A DNA stretch of 64,000 nt from Cladophialophora immunda (Eukaryota > Ascomycota > Eurotiomycetes > Chaetothyriales > Herpotrichiellaceae), in contig NW_015622545.1 in assembly GCF_000835495.1 (NCBI RefSeq), positions 2,744,777 through 2,808,776 on the forward strand, in the 5' to 3' direction. The notes beneath the pieces are model-generated. The model was not told where the DNA came from, made no database searches, and saw nothing but the letters and a program-made list of their open reading frames with translations. Position 1 is the first letter of the stretch, and the number at the start of each line of letters is the position of its first letter. Of this stretch, positions 11,779-23,456 are shown piece by piece. The position numbers were made by a program, and so were the translations under genes.

Positions 11779-12504
11779 GGCGGCGAAAGAACGGCCACCG
11801 CCTTCAGCAAACAGGAGAGGGCAAAGGGCAGAGAGAGGCGTTGATACAAAGTTAAGCACAATGCGTCATGTGTGGGTGTGTATTGGCTGTTTCGTAATAT
11901 GAGTGGTATGGATATGACACGGGGTCATAGGAGAGACCACCACAAGGACAACAACACGAGATAATAACACGAGCGAGCCATACATGCCGGAAAGACAAAA
12001 GGGGGGACACAGTCCGGAAAAGTCATGGAGATGTGAGTATCGAAAGACACTACAGCATGAGGATCGCGCGGATAAGACTCTCGAGATCATGCGTTCACTC
12101 CGCTAATAGCCAATGCCCTATCTCTAAAAGGCGAGGGGTCGAAACACAATACACCGTTTGGGATAGAGAGTGGAAAACGGACTGCCGGGATCTGATGAAG
12201 CTATGAAAAATGGATACCTGGCTCTTAGAGGCTAGATCACGGGGTTGGTGATATCCCACGTCTGCTTCCCTCTTCTTTTCGCCCTCTGCTTTGATTGAAG
12301 CGACGAATGTAGAACTCTGAACCTAAGCGGCACCGCTCAACCAGGAGGCGTTTATCGTCTATGCAGGATCCCGCCATTGTATTCTACGGCCAGGACAGGA
12401 CGCTGAAGGGTAGAACATGATAGGGCAGTGTAGAGCATGGTAAGGCAGCAGCTCCAAGGGCGTACTCCAAGAACAGGAAATGAGGTGAGACGTGGTAGAC
12501 CGGC
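11779..12504. other. convergent intergenic
   Basis: About 725 bases between two convergent transporter genes. Only short unconvincing frames; presumably 3' UTRs of both. Confidence 0.5.
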
Positions 12505-14386
12505 TCAGTGGGCGAATCTGAAATCCAACCTCTTGTTCCCCTTGTCCTTGGTGGTCTGGAGGTAGTGAACCCTCTCCTCGCGGGACATGGAGTACCAGAG
12601 CTTATCGCGCTGGGCGTTCTTGCGGACGTAGTAGATCTTGGAGCCGATGAAGACGACAATGTTCCACGCCACGACGCCCAGCAGGGCCTTGTTGCCCGTG
12701 TAGTAGTAGGGGGCGTCGTTCTGGCGGTAGATCTGCGAGGAGAAGATGTTGGACGCCTGCACGGCCATGTTGTACAGCGAGGAGCCGACGGTGCGGGTGC
12801 GCACGGAGCCGGCGTTGCGCGACGTGAGCGCCACGAGGATCGCGTGCACGTACGGGTAGCCCACCAGCAGGGTCGACAGGGTCCACTTGGCCCAGTTGGA
12901 GCCGTGGAAGTGCGGCGGCAGCGTGACCAGCGCGACCAGCAGCGGGAGGCACCAGACCTGGCAGATCACGCCCAGCAATAGCCGCTGGTTGATCCGCTCC
13001 GACACCCAGGTCCAGAACAGCAGCTGCACGATGAAGAGCGTGTACGCCGGGATGGTGAGCAGGTTGGTCTGGAACGTGTCGAACCCCAGGGCCTTGCACG
13101 TCAGGGTGATGTACGACTGGGGCGGGGTGCTCGGGATCGTCCAGGAGAGCCCGACGAGATAGATCGGCCACATGTCGTAGTCGGTCAGGGCCGACCAGAA
13201 GAGGTCGAAGCTGAGGCCTTGGCGGTTGTGCATGGTCGCCTTCCCGGGGTCGTCGCGCAGGATGCGTGTGACCATGATGGTCTCTTCTCGCTCCGTGAAC
13301 CAGCCCTTCTTGGGTCGGAGAAGGCCCTTTGTCCAGATCTTTCGGCTGCCGTTGCGGGCCGCGGCGTTGCGCGCGGTCTGAGTCGGCGATGCCGGCAGGT
13401 ACAACCAGGTCAGAATGCCAATCAAGCCGGTCAGGGCGCCCTCGATCGCGAACAGATACCTCCACCCGGCCATGCCTCCGTGGCCGCGGAGATGCAGGAT
13501 GCCGTAGGCAAGAAAAGCCCCCACGATCTGGGTGGATTGGTAAGAGGTCCAGAACCAGCTCAGACGCCGGGGCAGTTCGGCGTTCGTGAAGAAGTAGCTC
13601 AGGTACAGGATGGTGTCGGGAATGAAGCCTCCTTCGATGAGGCCGAGGAGGAAACGACAGATGTAGAAGCTTGTTTTCCCAGACAGCGCAGCCTGCGACG
13701 CCGCCACGGCGCTCCAGGCCACCATCTGGATGGGGATCCAGGTATCGGGGCCAAGTTTCTTGCTGACAAGCTGAGAGGGGAGCTCGGCAAACAAGAAGGA
13801 GCAGTAAAAGATGGTCATGCCGTTGTTATAGTTGTTGGTGTTCATGCCGAGATCCTCTGCACGCTCGTCAGTCTCCTGCAGATGCTCATAGGGACGATGG
13901 TCATACTTAGCATATTGTCAGATAGCGCCTGGGTGATGTTGCCTCGATCGAGTTGAAGGGCAAAAAACATGATGCATGCTGGAAGGGCAATTCGCCAGTC
14001 GAGCTAATAGACGTGTTAGCTGAGACCAAGAAGGGGTGTTCAGAGTAATGTGGAATACATACTTTCCTGACCAAAGCCTTCTCCTCTGCTTGAGTCCACT
14101 CAGCCGAGGGATCGAAACGATGTGTGCCTTCAAATCCTTCAATCGGTTTGTAAATTTCCGTGGCCTCGGGGGCTTCGTAGACGTTGTTCACGTTCTTGAC
14201 GAGAGATGGGTCCGTCGGCTCTAGAGACGACGTCTCTGAGTCCAGTTCGATGTCAGCGTCGACGGAGACATGGCTGATATCCTTGCCACCGAGCTGCCAC
14301 CATCTCCGGGGTTTTGGCTGTCTTGTTGCTTCCTTGTTCCTTTCAACCGTTGATGGGGTCACCGCGGACTCAAACGATTTGTCCAT
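12505..14386 (-). CDS. MFS permease, anion:cation symporter (Dal5/Soa1-like)
   Basis: Predicted plasma-membrane importer of 590 residues. Coding order on the minus strand is 14386-14063, 14003-13907 and 13856-12505; the two introns of 59 and 50 bp have GTATGT and GTATGA donors. The joins restore LDWRIALPACIMFFALQLDR and NITQALSDNML, the first membrane segment typical of the allantoate permease (ACS) family. The following ELPSQLVSKKLGPDTWIPIQ and the long loop between the two six-helix halves also fit. Family members carry vitamins, allantoate, and in yeast Soa1 sulfate and organosulfur anions. The gene is divergent from a TauD-type sulfonate dioxygenase, which makes a sulfonate or sulfate-ester substrate attractive. 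That substrate is inference from neighbourhood only. Confidence 0.88.
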
Positions 14387-16115
14387 GGTTACTGCAAGCT
14401 TTGGACAAGAAGAACTAAGTGGTAAGGCGACACTTTCCAAGACAGAAAACCAGGGCGCAGAAGGGGGTTATATAGGATACGAACCACTTTCTCCCGCCAC
14501 CTCTCGGTTGGGAATACCCTTCAGCGAGATGGATTTTCGGCGAGGTACGGGCTTCACAGACGAGTTCTGGACGATGCCAGCCCCGGAGTTTCTACCTTTT
14601 TTTTTTCAGATGCCATTGCCACACCAAGCTGGTGGATGGTGTAGTCAAATCGTGGGATGATTGCGTGATTGAGAAGATGTATTGCTGAGACTTGGACTCT
14701 TCCACTTTGAAGGTGGTCTGCGAGTGGCACCTAGCCAATATGCTCCAGAATCCACCAACCCCTCGACGGCGCTGCTGCGCCGGCCATGTGCCGCTCCATC
14801 TGACTAGAACTGGCGTCCCACGGTTGCCGATCCATGTAGTCGTGGGGAAAGAAAGCTGCAATTGACTGCTGCGCTGCAGGAATGCTGCGGCAGGGCCTTA
14901 TCCGAGCACGCAGCTCAAAAGATCGATGCTCGAAATATCTCTCCAACAAATGGGCATCTTGCAGGTCCGAGACTAAAGGTCCCGGTCCGACGAGTACCAA
15001 TGCTGGCAGCCCAGAGGCTACAAAGCAAGGAATTCGACATCTTTAGATCGACGGCCACATGCTTGGTTCGCTAAGTTGGTGGAAAGGGATACAACGTGGT
15101 GGAGATAGGGTTTGCACAGACAGACATGATTGGTGGAGAGCGAGTGCAAGCTTGAGGTCGAAGTGCAACCGACGTCTTGGACTGACGAAGCACGCCATCA
15201 CGAGCATTCTGACACCTTTTTCACTCCACACCGGGCCGGTCGAGTCTCAATCCAGGCCTCGGGGGCGTCATACCCTCTGCAAAGGAAGACAACTTTGGAC
15301 TTATCTCATTGGTTCTCTGTTCAAGGCAAATGGCCCTTATCATTCCCGCCAAACTGTCTCCCACAGTCTCGACTCGTGGGCGGAGAGGCGTGCGCGTACG
15401 AGGTACTGATTCACTGCACCGTGCATGCCGGAACATGGCTCAGCTGTCAGCTCCTGTAGTGTGCTGGGATCACGAAAAGTCTGTGGATCAAGTTATGAGT
15501 ATGGGAAGCATGTGGAATGAAGTTGAGGCATGAAGAGGAGACTTGAGATGGGAGGTCGTAGACGCCAAGCCTCACGTGATACAGGGGAACATCTTAATGT
15601 CCAGCTCCGTCCTGAACTATTGGCACCTGTCACAGCCACCACGAGAGAAGAAAATGCTTCTGACAGCTCTTCCATACTCCACGCGGACAAGACTATGGCC
15701 TTGCTAGCACTCATTAATTCCCATGCACTGCTTCGAGTGAGCCAATGTGCGCGGTTAAAAAGTCTCCCAAGGATAGAACAGCACGCGAAGCTGCCGATTC
15801 GCGCCATTCCTACCTCAAATGGTGCAAGCCCTTCGGTGAGCACCGGGGCAACCTGGCTAAGCACTTCCCAAGGATGAGCCCAGAGACCCCGCAGATTGCG
15901 GAATCAAGGCGACTAAGCAGACAGGACAGACATTGCGTCGAGAAATGCACATGTGGCATCATCCACTGTCAACTACAGCGTGCCTGCATTCGTTAAGGTT
16001 CAATACCGATATCGATAGACTATAAAACTGTGCTGTGCCTAGGGGTCGAGGACAGAGAATTTTCTGCAAGAATCGTCAAGCCAAAGGCAACACCTTCAAG
16101 TTGATCTATTTCAAA
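14387..16115. promoter_or_regulatory. shared upstream region of permease and TauD genes
   Basis: A 1.73 kb divergent promoter region without a convincing gene. A TATAAA lies at 16021-16026, 90 bases before the dioxygenase ATG. Short frames inside it show no domain. Confidence 0.5.
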
Positions 16116-17362
16116 ATGGCGCCTTCCGCTATCGACGTTGACGCCCCTCAAGAAGACTACATCAAACAGAAGACCTTGTTCGGAAGGGAGCCTCTCAAAT
16201 CATCTGGTTCTCTCAACCAGTTCAAATCCATTGACCTCACTCCCGTCATTGGTACGGAGTTTCCTGAGGCAAATCTTGTTGAGTGGTTGAATTCACCCAA
16301 GTCGGACGAGCTTCTGCGCGATCTCGCAATCAAAAGTAAGCCCATCCGGGCCTATCTTCGGGTGAAGGCTTACATACCATGTTAGTATCCGAGCGTGGAG
16401 TCGTCTTCTTCAGGAAACAAGACAATCTCACAAACGACATACAGAAGCAGCTCATTCAGCGACTGGGCGAGCTGGCCGGAAAGCCGCAGACCTCGAAATT
16501 GCATATTCACCCTATCTTGAACTCCGAGAGAGAATTGGGAGGCAGTGATCCGGAGATCAGCACTATCAGTTCTGTTCAGCACGACAAGCTTTATAAGAAG
16601 ACGCCATACGACCAGAGCAAGAAGATCCAGGGCAGTGCCCAGTGGCATAGCGACATTGCATTTGAGCCAGTTCCCGCGGATTACACCTCGCTTCGACTAA
16701 CTCAACTGCCTCGAACGGGAGGAGGTCAGTCACATCTTCACACTGGACCAAAGCGAGAATTACTAACAAGACATCAGATACTCTATGGGCTTCGGGATAT
16801 GAGATTTATGATCGAATCAGTGAGCCATACCAAAAATTTCTGGAAACTTTGACTGCCACATTCGCTCAACCGGCATTTAACGAAGTCGCCGACAAAGGAG
16901 GCTTTCAGCTCTATACCAAAGAAAGGGGAGCCCCGGAAAATGTCGGAGGCGAACTGAAGGCCATCCATCCTGTGGTTCGAACTAATCCGGTGACCGGGTG
17001 GAAGAGCATTTTCCCCGTAGGCGGCCACGTCCGCCACATCAATGGACTGACCGAGCAGGAGAGTAAGAATCTCCTTGAGTGGTTTCTGGAGCTTGTGTAC
17101 AAGAACCACGACCTTCAGGTGCGGTTCAAATGGGAGAATCCAAACGACATTGGTGAGTGAACATGATCATGGTTGGAAACGCATGTCTGACAATGAGCCA
17201 GCTATCTGGGACAACCGCAGCGTCTTCCATTCTGCAACCTATGACTATCGCGGTGAAGGAGATCGCTTTGGAAACAGGGCAGTTGGTCTGGGCGAGAGAC
17301 CCTACTTTGATCCTAACAGTACATCAAGGAGGGCAGCGCTGGGGAAACTAGACAACAATTAG
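16116..17362 (+). CDS. TauD/TfdA-type sulfonate dioxygenase
   Basis: Predicted Fe(II)/2-oxoglutarate dioxygenase of 364 residues. Exons are 16116-16335, 16386-16724, 16778-17152 and 17202-17362; all three introns are 49-53 bp. The iron ligands fit the TauD order: H161-x-D163 in QWHSDIAF and H321 in NRSVFHSATY, with the 2OG-binding Arg in GNRAVGLGERPYF. Fungal members such as yeast Jlp1 oxidise sulfonates (taurine, isethionate) or sulfate esters to an aldehyde and free sulfite or sulfate as a sulfur source. The divergent ACS-type permease could supply the substrate. Related fungal enzymes can act on other acids, so the sulfonate assignment is likely but not proven. Confidence 0.88.
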
Positions 17363-18147
17363 ATGCAGCGAGTTGCGCATTAAGATTAAAAAGGACACTG
17401 AGACATGCCCATATCCATTGATCAACCTCGCCCAAACTCTATGGGCCAAATACATTGATACTATGCTTCTTTCCCTTGGGGGACCAGCCTTGACGATCTT
17501 CCCTCCTGTCTCGATATCCCGCAACATGCCTCCACCTCTACTCCCCACAACGCTTTCCGGTGTCTTTGGTGTTCTGCGTCTTCGCTACTCAGCAAACAAA
17601 GTGACGCAGTCCCCCAAGTCTCATTTTGCAGGAAACAATATTGCTTGAGTGTACGGGGTGCCATGCAAACATTCATCCATAGCCACCACGTCTCCTAAGG
17701 TGACACTTAAGGTGCCTAAAGGTGCCTATGTACCTCGTAGGTACCGAGTGTTCTCCATTTGTATACGGATTAGAGGCCACTAGTCCTGATTAGGCGTTAG
17801 CGGCTTCCAGTTTCTATATAGTCCCGGCATTGTCTCGACGCTGCCGATGCACTTTGACTCTTCTTGACTCCAGAAACCTTGCTGCGAGCAATATCAATCT
17901 GATACACGAGTCTCAAATCTTTGTCCCAATTACTAAAAATGGATACATCGTCATTGTCTGGTCGAACTTCGTTGAAAGGACCATTTCCAGCGGCCAGCGG
18001 CCACATTCAATGCAAACGTCGGCTGCCCAGCAACAAAGAAAGAATGTGAGGCTGTCTCTCATGTTCTAGAGACTCCCGCTGGACTAGGCAGATCGCTCGC
18101 GTCTGTCTGCTTCATGCTCGATCTACCTCTCTTATATAGAGGACATC
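17363..18147. other. intergenic with short direct and inverted repeats
   Basis: About 785 bases without a gene. Bases 17708-17744 hold a near-duplicated AAGGTGCCTA followed by a small inverted repeat, GTACCT-CGT-AGGTAC. No wider element was recognised around it. Confidence 0.4.
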
Positions 18148-19842
18148 ATGCCGCATTTCAGCCACACGGGCGAGAGTGGGCCTTTCAATCCATGTGTGTG
18201 CGAATATCTGCCAACGTCTTCGCATAAACAAGCATACCAACGTCCTGAAGAAAGAGAGGATCAACGTCGCAGCAAAAACCGAATCACTCCAGCTCCTTGG
18301 GTCAGAAAGTCTAAACGCAAACTCACAGCCCGCGCATTGAGAAGATTGGATCGTAGGAACGAAGAAGCTGCTTCAAGTTCTAGCGTTTCCGATCAAGATT
18401 TGGACAGCATCTCTACGCCATATTTTCGAGCTGAGCTTGAGGATCAACGAACTACTGATTCGGCGGTCGATTTCCTCCATCATTGTGGGACGGCTGTCTC
18501 GCAGGACATCAAGAAATTTGCCAGGGGTGGTGGTCCAGATCTATCTGACCTACGACACGTGATGAACTGCATATCACACTATGTTTCAATGCTGACCGCT
18601 GTCTAGTTTTCACCTTCTGTCGCGAATCTAAACTGTGACATGCCTAAAATTCGCCGCACTCCGTACTGCCGGGTCCGCAAGCTCCGCTCGGAAAACACGC
18701 CTACCCCCAATTCCATACCAACTGAAAGCGCTGCCACCTCCGGGCCTTACGATAGGAAATTTAGGTAGAGCCTCATTGACGGTGGTATTTTCCCTCAAAG
18801 GTATCGATGTCACAATTTAAAGGTTCCGGCCCCGCCAGCCAATTGGGGAACCATCAGAAGCCGCCTATCTCAACGCCGACCTTCACTTTCCTCGACCGAC
18901 TTCAGGGATGAACACTTCGAAAAATTCCAACTAGAAGATGCAGAAGCAACGAAAGAGAAGCTAGTGGAGGCTCTTGTGGTAAAGTACATCCGAGGTGAAG
19001 AAGACTCTAGGTGCCTCACCGGAGGAGTTACTTTCCGGAATCTCAACCCTTTGACTAAGAACTTAGTTGTACTCGCAAACCCAGACTTCTACTACGGCGC
19101 TCGCCCCGAACAGCTGCACCCACGGGTTCGTCACGAGCTCGGAGGAGACATTGTCCCTACAACTCAGGATGACCTTCCTCTAGCGCCCAATTTCTTCCTT
19201 GAGATCAAGGGGCCTGAAGGTGTACCAGCCGTGGCAAAACTCCAAGCTTGCTATGACGGTGCACTGGGGGCGAGAGGTATGCACAGCCTCCTTTCATACG
19301 GGCAAGAGGGTATTGCGGATTGTGACAATGCCTATACCTTGACTTCGACCTACTACGATGGGGTTCTCCGGATGTTTACTACCTACCGCACGCAAACCTC
19401 TACTCGAGAGGGCCGACCTGAATATTACATGCATGAAATCGGTGCCTGGGTCATGACCTCCAGTGTCGAAATTTTCCGACAAGGCGCCGCAGCCTACCGG
19501 AATGGCACGGATTGGGCAAAGGAAGAAAGAGACAAGGCAATCGAGCGGGCAAACGAAAGAGCAGCCAGACTTGAACCCGACATACAAGCTGTCGACGTGG
19601 GGTTCGAGGATACCACTGGTTTCCAAGATGAGACCGCCTCGTACCAGGACTCTGCAGTGCAGGGTTTGGGCCGGAGTTTTCAGTCCATGTCGACTGAAGA
19701 TTCCCGGGCTTCCAGTTCTGCTGAAGAACATTCCTCGGATCGGATCTTTTGCGACCACGAAGTCTGTGCTAAACGTGAGAACATGGACCCGGTACAATCA
19801 CCCCGACCCCAGAAAAAGCAAAAAATGAACTCTCCATCCTGA
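18148..19842 (+). pseudogene. fungal DUF7924-like protein gene with in-frame TAG
   Basis: Unknown-function family common and multicopy in filamentous fungi (DUF7924 as I recall it, possibly with a nuclease-like PD-(D/E)xK fold). Exon 1 (18148-18558) ends in the family's PDLSDLR motif. A 48 bp intron with a CTGAC branch site leads to exon 2 at 18607 in the same phase. Exon 2 carries GPYDRKF, then a TAG at 18766-18768, then LIDGG in the same frame, and stays open to 19842. Later blocks include NPDFYYGARPEQL, LAPNFFLEIKGPEG, YDGALGARGMHSL and a basic tail (RPQKKQKM). The stop sits where relatives usually have Gln, so one C-to-T change explains it. Alternatives are an assembly error, readthrough, or a 36 bp in-frame mini-intron (18765-18800) that would delete the conserved LIDGG. 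The downstream frame alone could make about 290 residues. Confidence 0.7.
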
Positions 19843-21068
19843 ACATACCGCCTAACAGCATCCATCAGGGGTTGAAGGATTTGACCTTCAGAGGTTCTCT
19901 CGCGCATATGTGGTAAACGGTTCCAGAATGCGCCCGCCGCCAGCCCACTTCGCAGGCAATACTGTGGAATATTCTATCGAGCGAGTTTTACTAGCAAAAG
20001 CGTATCAGTCTACTCGATAACGTTCATCCGCCGGGTCGTCCGAACAGAGGAGCAGCCACTGTAGACGTTTGCCCCCGTGGAACACAGGATTGCACCACAA
20101 GGATCGTGGGGGCAAAATGCCAACCGACTGACTTCGGAAGACTGTGGTTCGAAGTCAACTGGGCTTCTCGGAAACTGGGTATCGCGTGCGGAGCGCGTTG
20201 AGAGCAGAGACACAGGAGGACGGTGCACGACGCCTTTTCTGTGGCGCACCTACCTTGGCACCGAGGTGCCCATCTTGAAAGACAAATGGCTTCGATGGCA
20301 GCCTTGTGAGTTCTCTGGCAGGCAGATTGCCGGGGCGTTCCTCTCCATTTGGGAGCTGCACGACCGCAGGTCACCATATCTGCCTCCTCAGGATCCACGA
20401 GGTCGGTATCACTCGAGTCAACTTTCAGGCGGGTACCGTACCGAGGTGAACGAGGACTCGATCGTTCAGAGCAATTCCTTTGTCAAGCCATAAGCGATCC
20501 TGCTCCTTGCCCTGGTCATGGAGCGTCAGAGTTGTTACCAACTCACATCGATGGGAGCGACCAGTGCTAACCAGACGGTCTACCTACGTATACAGCCCAC
20601 GATTGTAAGTGATCAAGCAGCTGAATTGAATAGAGCCCTATCGAGTAATCAGATTGGCTCCTCCTTGGGCGATGATCTTTTCTTTCTCAGCCTCGTCCAT
20701 GCTTGCTTCCCCCGCATTGCCAATCCAATGCCCAGGCCAGTCCGGTCGCGCGCCCTTCATGTCATTTGCGCGGCGGACTATACGCGACAATGACGAAATC
20801 AGACCTCCCCGGAAACCTTGGGGGATAGTGAAAGTGGTTACAAGAGAGTACCGATGTATATGATATGACAAAAGACATGAAGCGAGACGGTGAGAGCGCA
20901 GAATCAGTACTATAATGCCCAGGGAACCTCTACGGATGGGGGTATAGTGCACCGTCGTCCCAACATATTACCTTCCCAGACATCGGGGCTTAATCCCTTA
21001 GTTTGTCTTCAATACATAATTCATTCAACCTCCCTTCGAAACAAACCGCGCGGAAACAAAGCGGAAGA
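19843..21068. other. 1.2 kb intergenic
   Basis: No recognisable gene. The minus-strand frame at 20638-20816 reads protein-like and is preceded by a good 3' splice site (CCCCCAAG), but no matching 5' exon was found. The plus ORF at 20077-20493 has no family features. Confidence 0.4.
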
Positions 21069-22100
21069 ATGGATGTGAAAGTCAAGATCGAGTGCCACTG
21101 CAAACTCACCTCCTTCTCCCTTTCGATCCCGTCGCTGCTGCTGCCCCTGAAATCGGCGCTGTGCCACTGCTCCTCGTGCCGGCACGCGACGGGCCAGCTG
21201 TTTGCGACCTGGGCCGTGATCCCCGCGGACCTGCCACCCGGCGTTCTGGGCGGTGGCGGCGGGGATCTGGTCAAGTACGAGTCATCGCCGACGTGCCAGC
21301 GCTGGTTTTGCAGGCGGTGCGGCGCGAGCGTCATCAACGTCGACGGCGGCCAGGGCCAGGAAGAGTGGGAGGTGGGCACGGGGGTGCTCTACTTCCTCGA
21401 CGACGACGGCAGCCCGAAGGGATTGGAGGGGAAATTGAACCGCGTGCAGCTCTGGGTACAGGACGTCAAGGGGGACGGCGGCGCGGTGGGGTGGATCAAC
21501 CAGGGAAAACTTCAAGGGATGGATCGGCACTGGACGGGGCGGCAGAGTGAGATGGTCGGCGACGACGATGTCAGGGACCTCATGATGCAACGCGCAGCCA
21601 GCACCAGAAACGAGGGCGAGCGGCTCGCTGCGCAGTGTCGCTGCAAAACCGTCAGGTTCGAAATCTCACAGCCTCACGGCGACCACAATGCCGGAACGGG
21701 CAGGTTCGAAGCGAGCCTCGACGCATGCACGTCCTGTCGGACCGTGACCGGGTTGGAAATCACCTGCTGGGCCACGGTGCCAAAGGGTCTCGTCGTCGCG
21801 GAACCCAATCTCGAGGCACTGCTGGTTGACACGGCGAGGTTGGGCCACTACAAGACGTCGGCGGATGTGAGCCGATATTTCTGTGCACAGTGTGGCGCCA
21901 CGGTTTTCTACTACAAGCACGGCCTTGAGACCATCGACGTCGCCCTGGGACTTCTGGAGCCCGGAACCGAGGGGGCTGTTCGCGTGGAGTCGTGGCTCGC
22001 ATGGCAGAAGTATCCCAAGTGTTTGGCGTATGTAGAAGATGCAGTCGACACGGTATTCGTCAGCAATTTGGGGGAAGGCATGAAGCATTGGGAGAGGTGA
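21069..22100 (+). CDS. protein with two GFA (CENP-V-like) zinc domains
   Basis: Predicted protein of 343 residues made of two GFA domains in tandem, the fold of glutathione-dependent formaldehyde-activating enzyme. Domain 1 shows CHCK, then CHCSSCR and CRRCGAS; domain 2 shows CRCKTVRF, CTSCRTVTG and CAQCGATVFYYKHG. These Cys clusters are the zinc ligands of the fold. ATG 21069 (start MDVKVKIECHC) was chosen since it begins just before the first domain; the open frame extends upstream only through non-conserved sequence. There is no intron. Function is not known for most fungal GFA proteins; a role in thiol or aldehyde chemistry is a family-level guess. Confidence 0.85.
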   Translation: MDVKVKIECHCKLTSFSLSIPSLLLPLKSALCHCSSCRHATGQLFATWAVIPADLPPGVLGGGGGDLVKYESSPTCQRWFCRRCGASVINVDGGQGQEEWEVGTGVLYFLDDDGSPKGLEGKLNRVQLWVQDVKGDGGAVGWINQGKLQGMDRHWTGRQSEMVGDDDVRDLMMQRAASTRNEGERLAAQCRCKTVRFEISQPHGDHNAGTGRFEASLDACTSCRTVTGLEITCWATVPKGLVVAEPNLEALLVDTARLGHYKTSADVSRYFCAQCGATVFYYKHGLETIDVALGLLEPGTEGAVRVESWLAWQKYPKCLAYVEDAVDTVFVSNLGEGMKHWER

Positions 22101-22233
22101 GGGGTGATATAGCAAGAAGAGTCGGTTGCCATGTTCTCGAGTTTTGCACGCCGAAACGTCACATTGCTACTGGCTTGTAAGATTCATTGGATTACATGCT
22201 CGTGCTGTACATTATCTCGATCCTGTGGTCTGT

Positions 22234-23054
22234 TTAACTGGCAAATCTCTTTTCGGCAGCCTTCCAGTTGATGACATCCCAGATCGCGCTGAAGTACTCG
22301 GCCTTCCGGTTCTGGTACTGGAGATAGTACTGTTTCTTTGTCAACAAATGCACAATTCCACAGCAGGGCAGGGTTGCTCTCTTACGGCATGCTCCCAGGC
22401 GTCAACACCCAGCAATGGCTTGTATCGGCCGACGACAGGATCCTGGTTCGCGTATGTCTGGATCGAGATGTTGCCGGTCTGCGTGTCCTTGACCAGCCAA
22501 GCCCAACCGGAACCTTGGATCCCCGCTAGAGCGGCATTGAACTTCTTCTTCAACTCTTCCAAGTTTCCATAAGTGCTATCAATCGCCTTTGACAGCTCTC
22601 CCGAAGGTGGTTCGCCGCCGCCCGAGTTCTTAGGTGCGAGGTTCTCCCAGAACAAGGAGTGATTGAGGTGGCCACCTCCGTGAAAGTTGATCAGTGGCTG
22701 AAGAGCAATCTTGGCAGCAATGTCGTCGCTGGCTTCGGCGGCAGCATACTTATCGGCGGCATCGTTGTAGGAGTTCACGTAGGTCTGGTGGTGTTTGCTG
22801 TGGTGCAGCTCCATGATCTTGCCGGATATGGCGGGTTCCAGGGCACCATAGTCGTCTGGTGGAGGTGTCAGCCCCAGCTTTTCGAGGTCAAGGTGGTTAA
22901 CCTCCGAAGTATTTCACTTACAGGAAAGCTCAGGGAGAGTGGCCTTCGTCCGAATAAATGTTTTGTCGGCGGTGGTCAGGCATCGGGCGGGATTGGTAGC
23001 TGCAATAGCTCGGAGGGTGGAGGGACGGGCGACGGATCGGAATAGCGAAGCCAT
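22234..23054 (-). CDS. SOD2: mitochondrial Mn superoxide dismutase
   Basis: Converts superoxide to hydrogen peroxide and oxygen in the mitochondrial matrix. Coding order on the minus strand is 23054-22922, 22855-22386 and 22329-22234, giving 232 residues. The first 40 or so residues are rich in Arg, Ser and Ala without acids ([19 protein letters not shown]), a typical transit peptide. Metal ligands are visible in the HHSKHHQTY block, in [11 protein letters not shown] and in the DAWEHAYYLQY block formed by the last splice. The introns are 66 and 56 bp. The gene is divergent from a splicing-factor gene with about 400 bp between the starts. Confidence 0.95.
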
Positions 23055-23456
23055 GTTTGAGATGATTGCTGTGAAAAGAGACCCAATTGACCGGAACAAA
23101 GGAAGCTGAGACTTGCAAGAAGAGAGTTGGAACTGGATGGTGAGGTGCTCGCTCCGTAGCTGATGTTTATTGGAATTGGAGATGGCGAGATGGAGCTGCA
23201 CAAATTACATCACTGTGCCTATTCCGGAAATCTTCGTACGAATTTCGGGCTTGACGCTGGAGTCGCCCAGAACAACTTTTTATCCGCAGGCAGATCGCAG
23301 ATCGACCATCTCTTGCATGTGCCACGGAATCTTCCACTGCATGCGATATCCTGCGCTTGGAGAGTCTCTTTGCCAGGCACATCAAATCTGGCAGACAAGT
23401 CCACAACGACTGCCATCTTTGTGCGGGCTCGCGCTGAAGCCTGACGCTCAGGCAAA
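23055..23456. promoter_or_regulatory. bidirectional promoter, SOD2 and G-patch gene
   Basis: A 402 bp divergent interval serving both genes. No TATA element was obvious. Confidence 0.5.

Noticed and set aside
12508..13956. Plus-strand frames of 157 and 245 residues
   Set aside because: Antisense to the ACS permease; low-complexity Gly/Val/Asp content only.
18765..18800. 36 bp GT-AG interval that would remove the TAG in frame
   Set aside because: Too short for a normal fungal intron and it would delete the conserved LIDGG segment; kept only as an alternative.
20130..20165. Bases resembling a tRNA T-loop (GGTTCGAA)
   Set aside because: Flanking bases do not pair as a T-arm, and no anticodon or acceptor stem could be built.
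20638..20952. Minus-strand frame whose last 60 residues read protein-like (rich in Asp, Glu, Lys; preceded by CCCCCAAG)
   Set aside because: No upstream exon could be found that joins in the needed phase, and I recognise no family. A real terminal exon is possible but unsupported.
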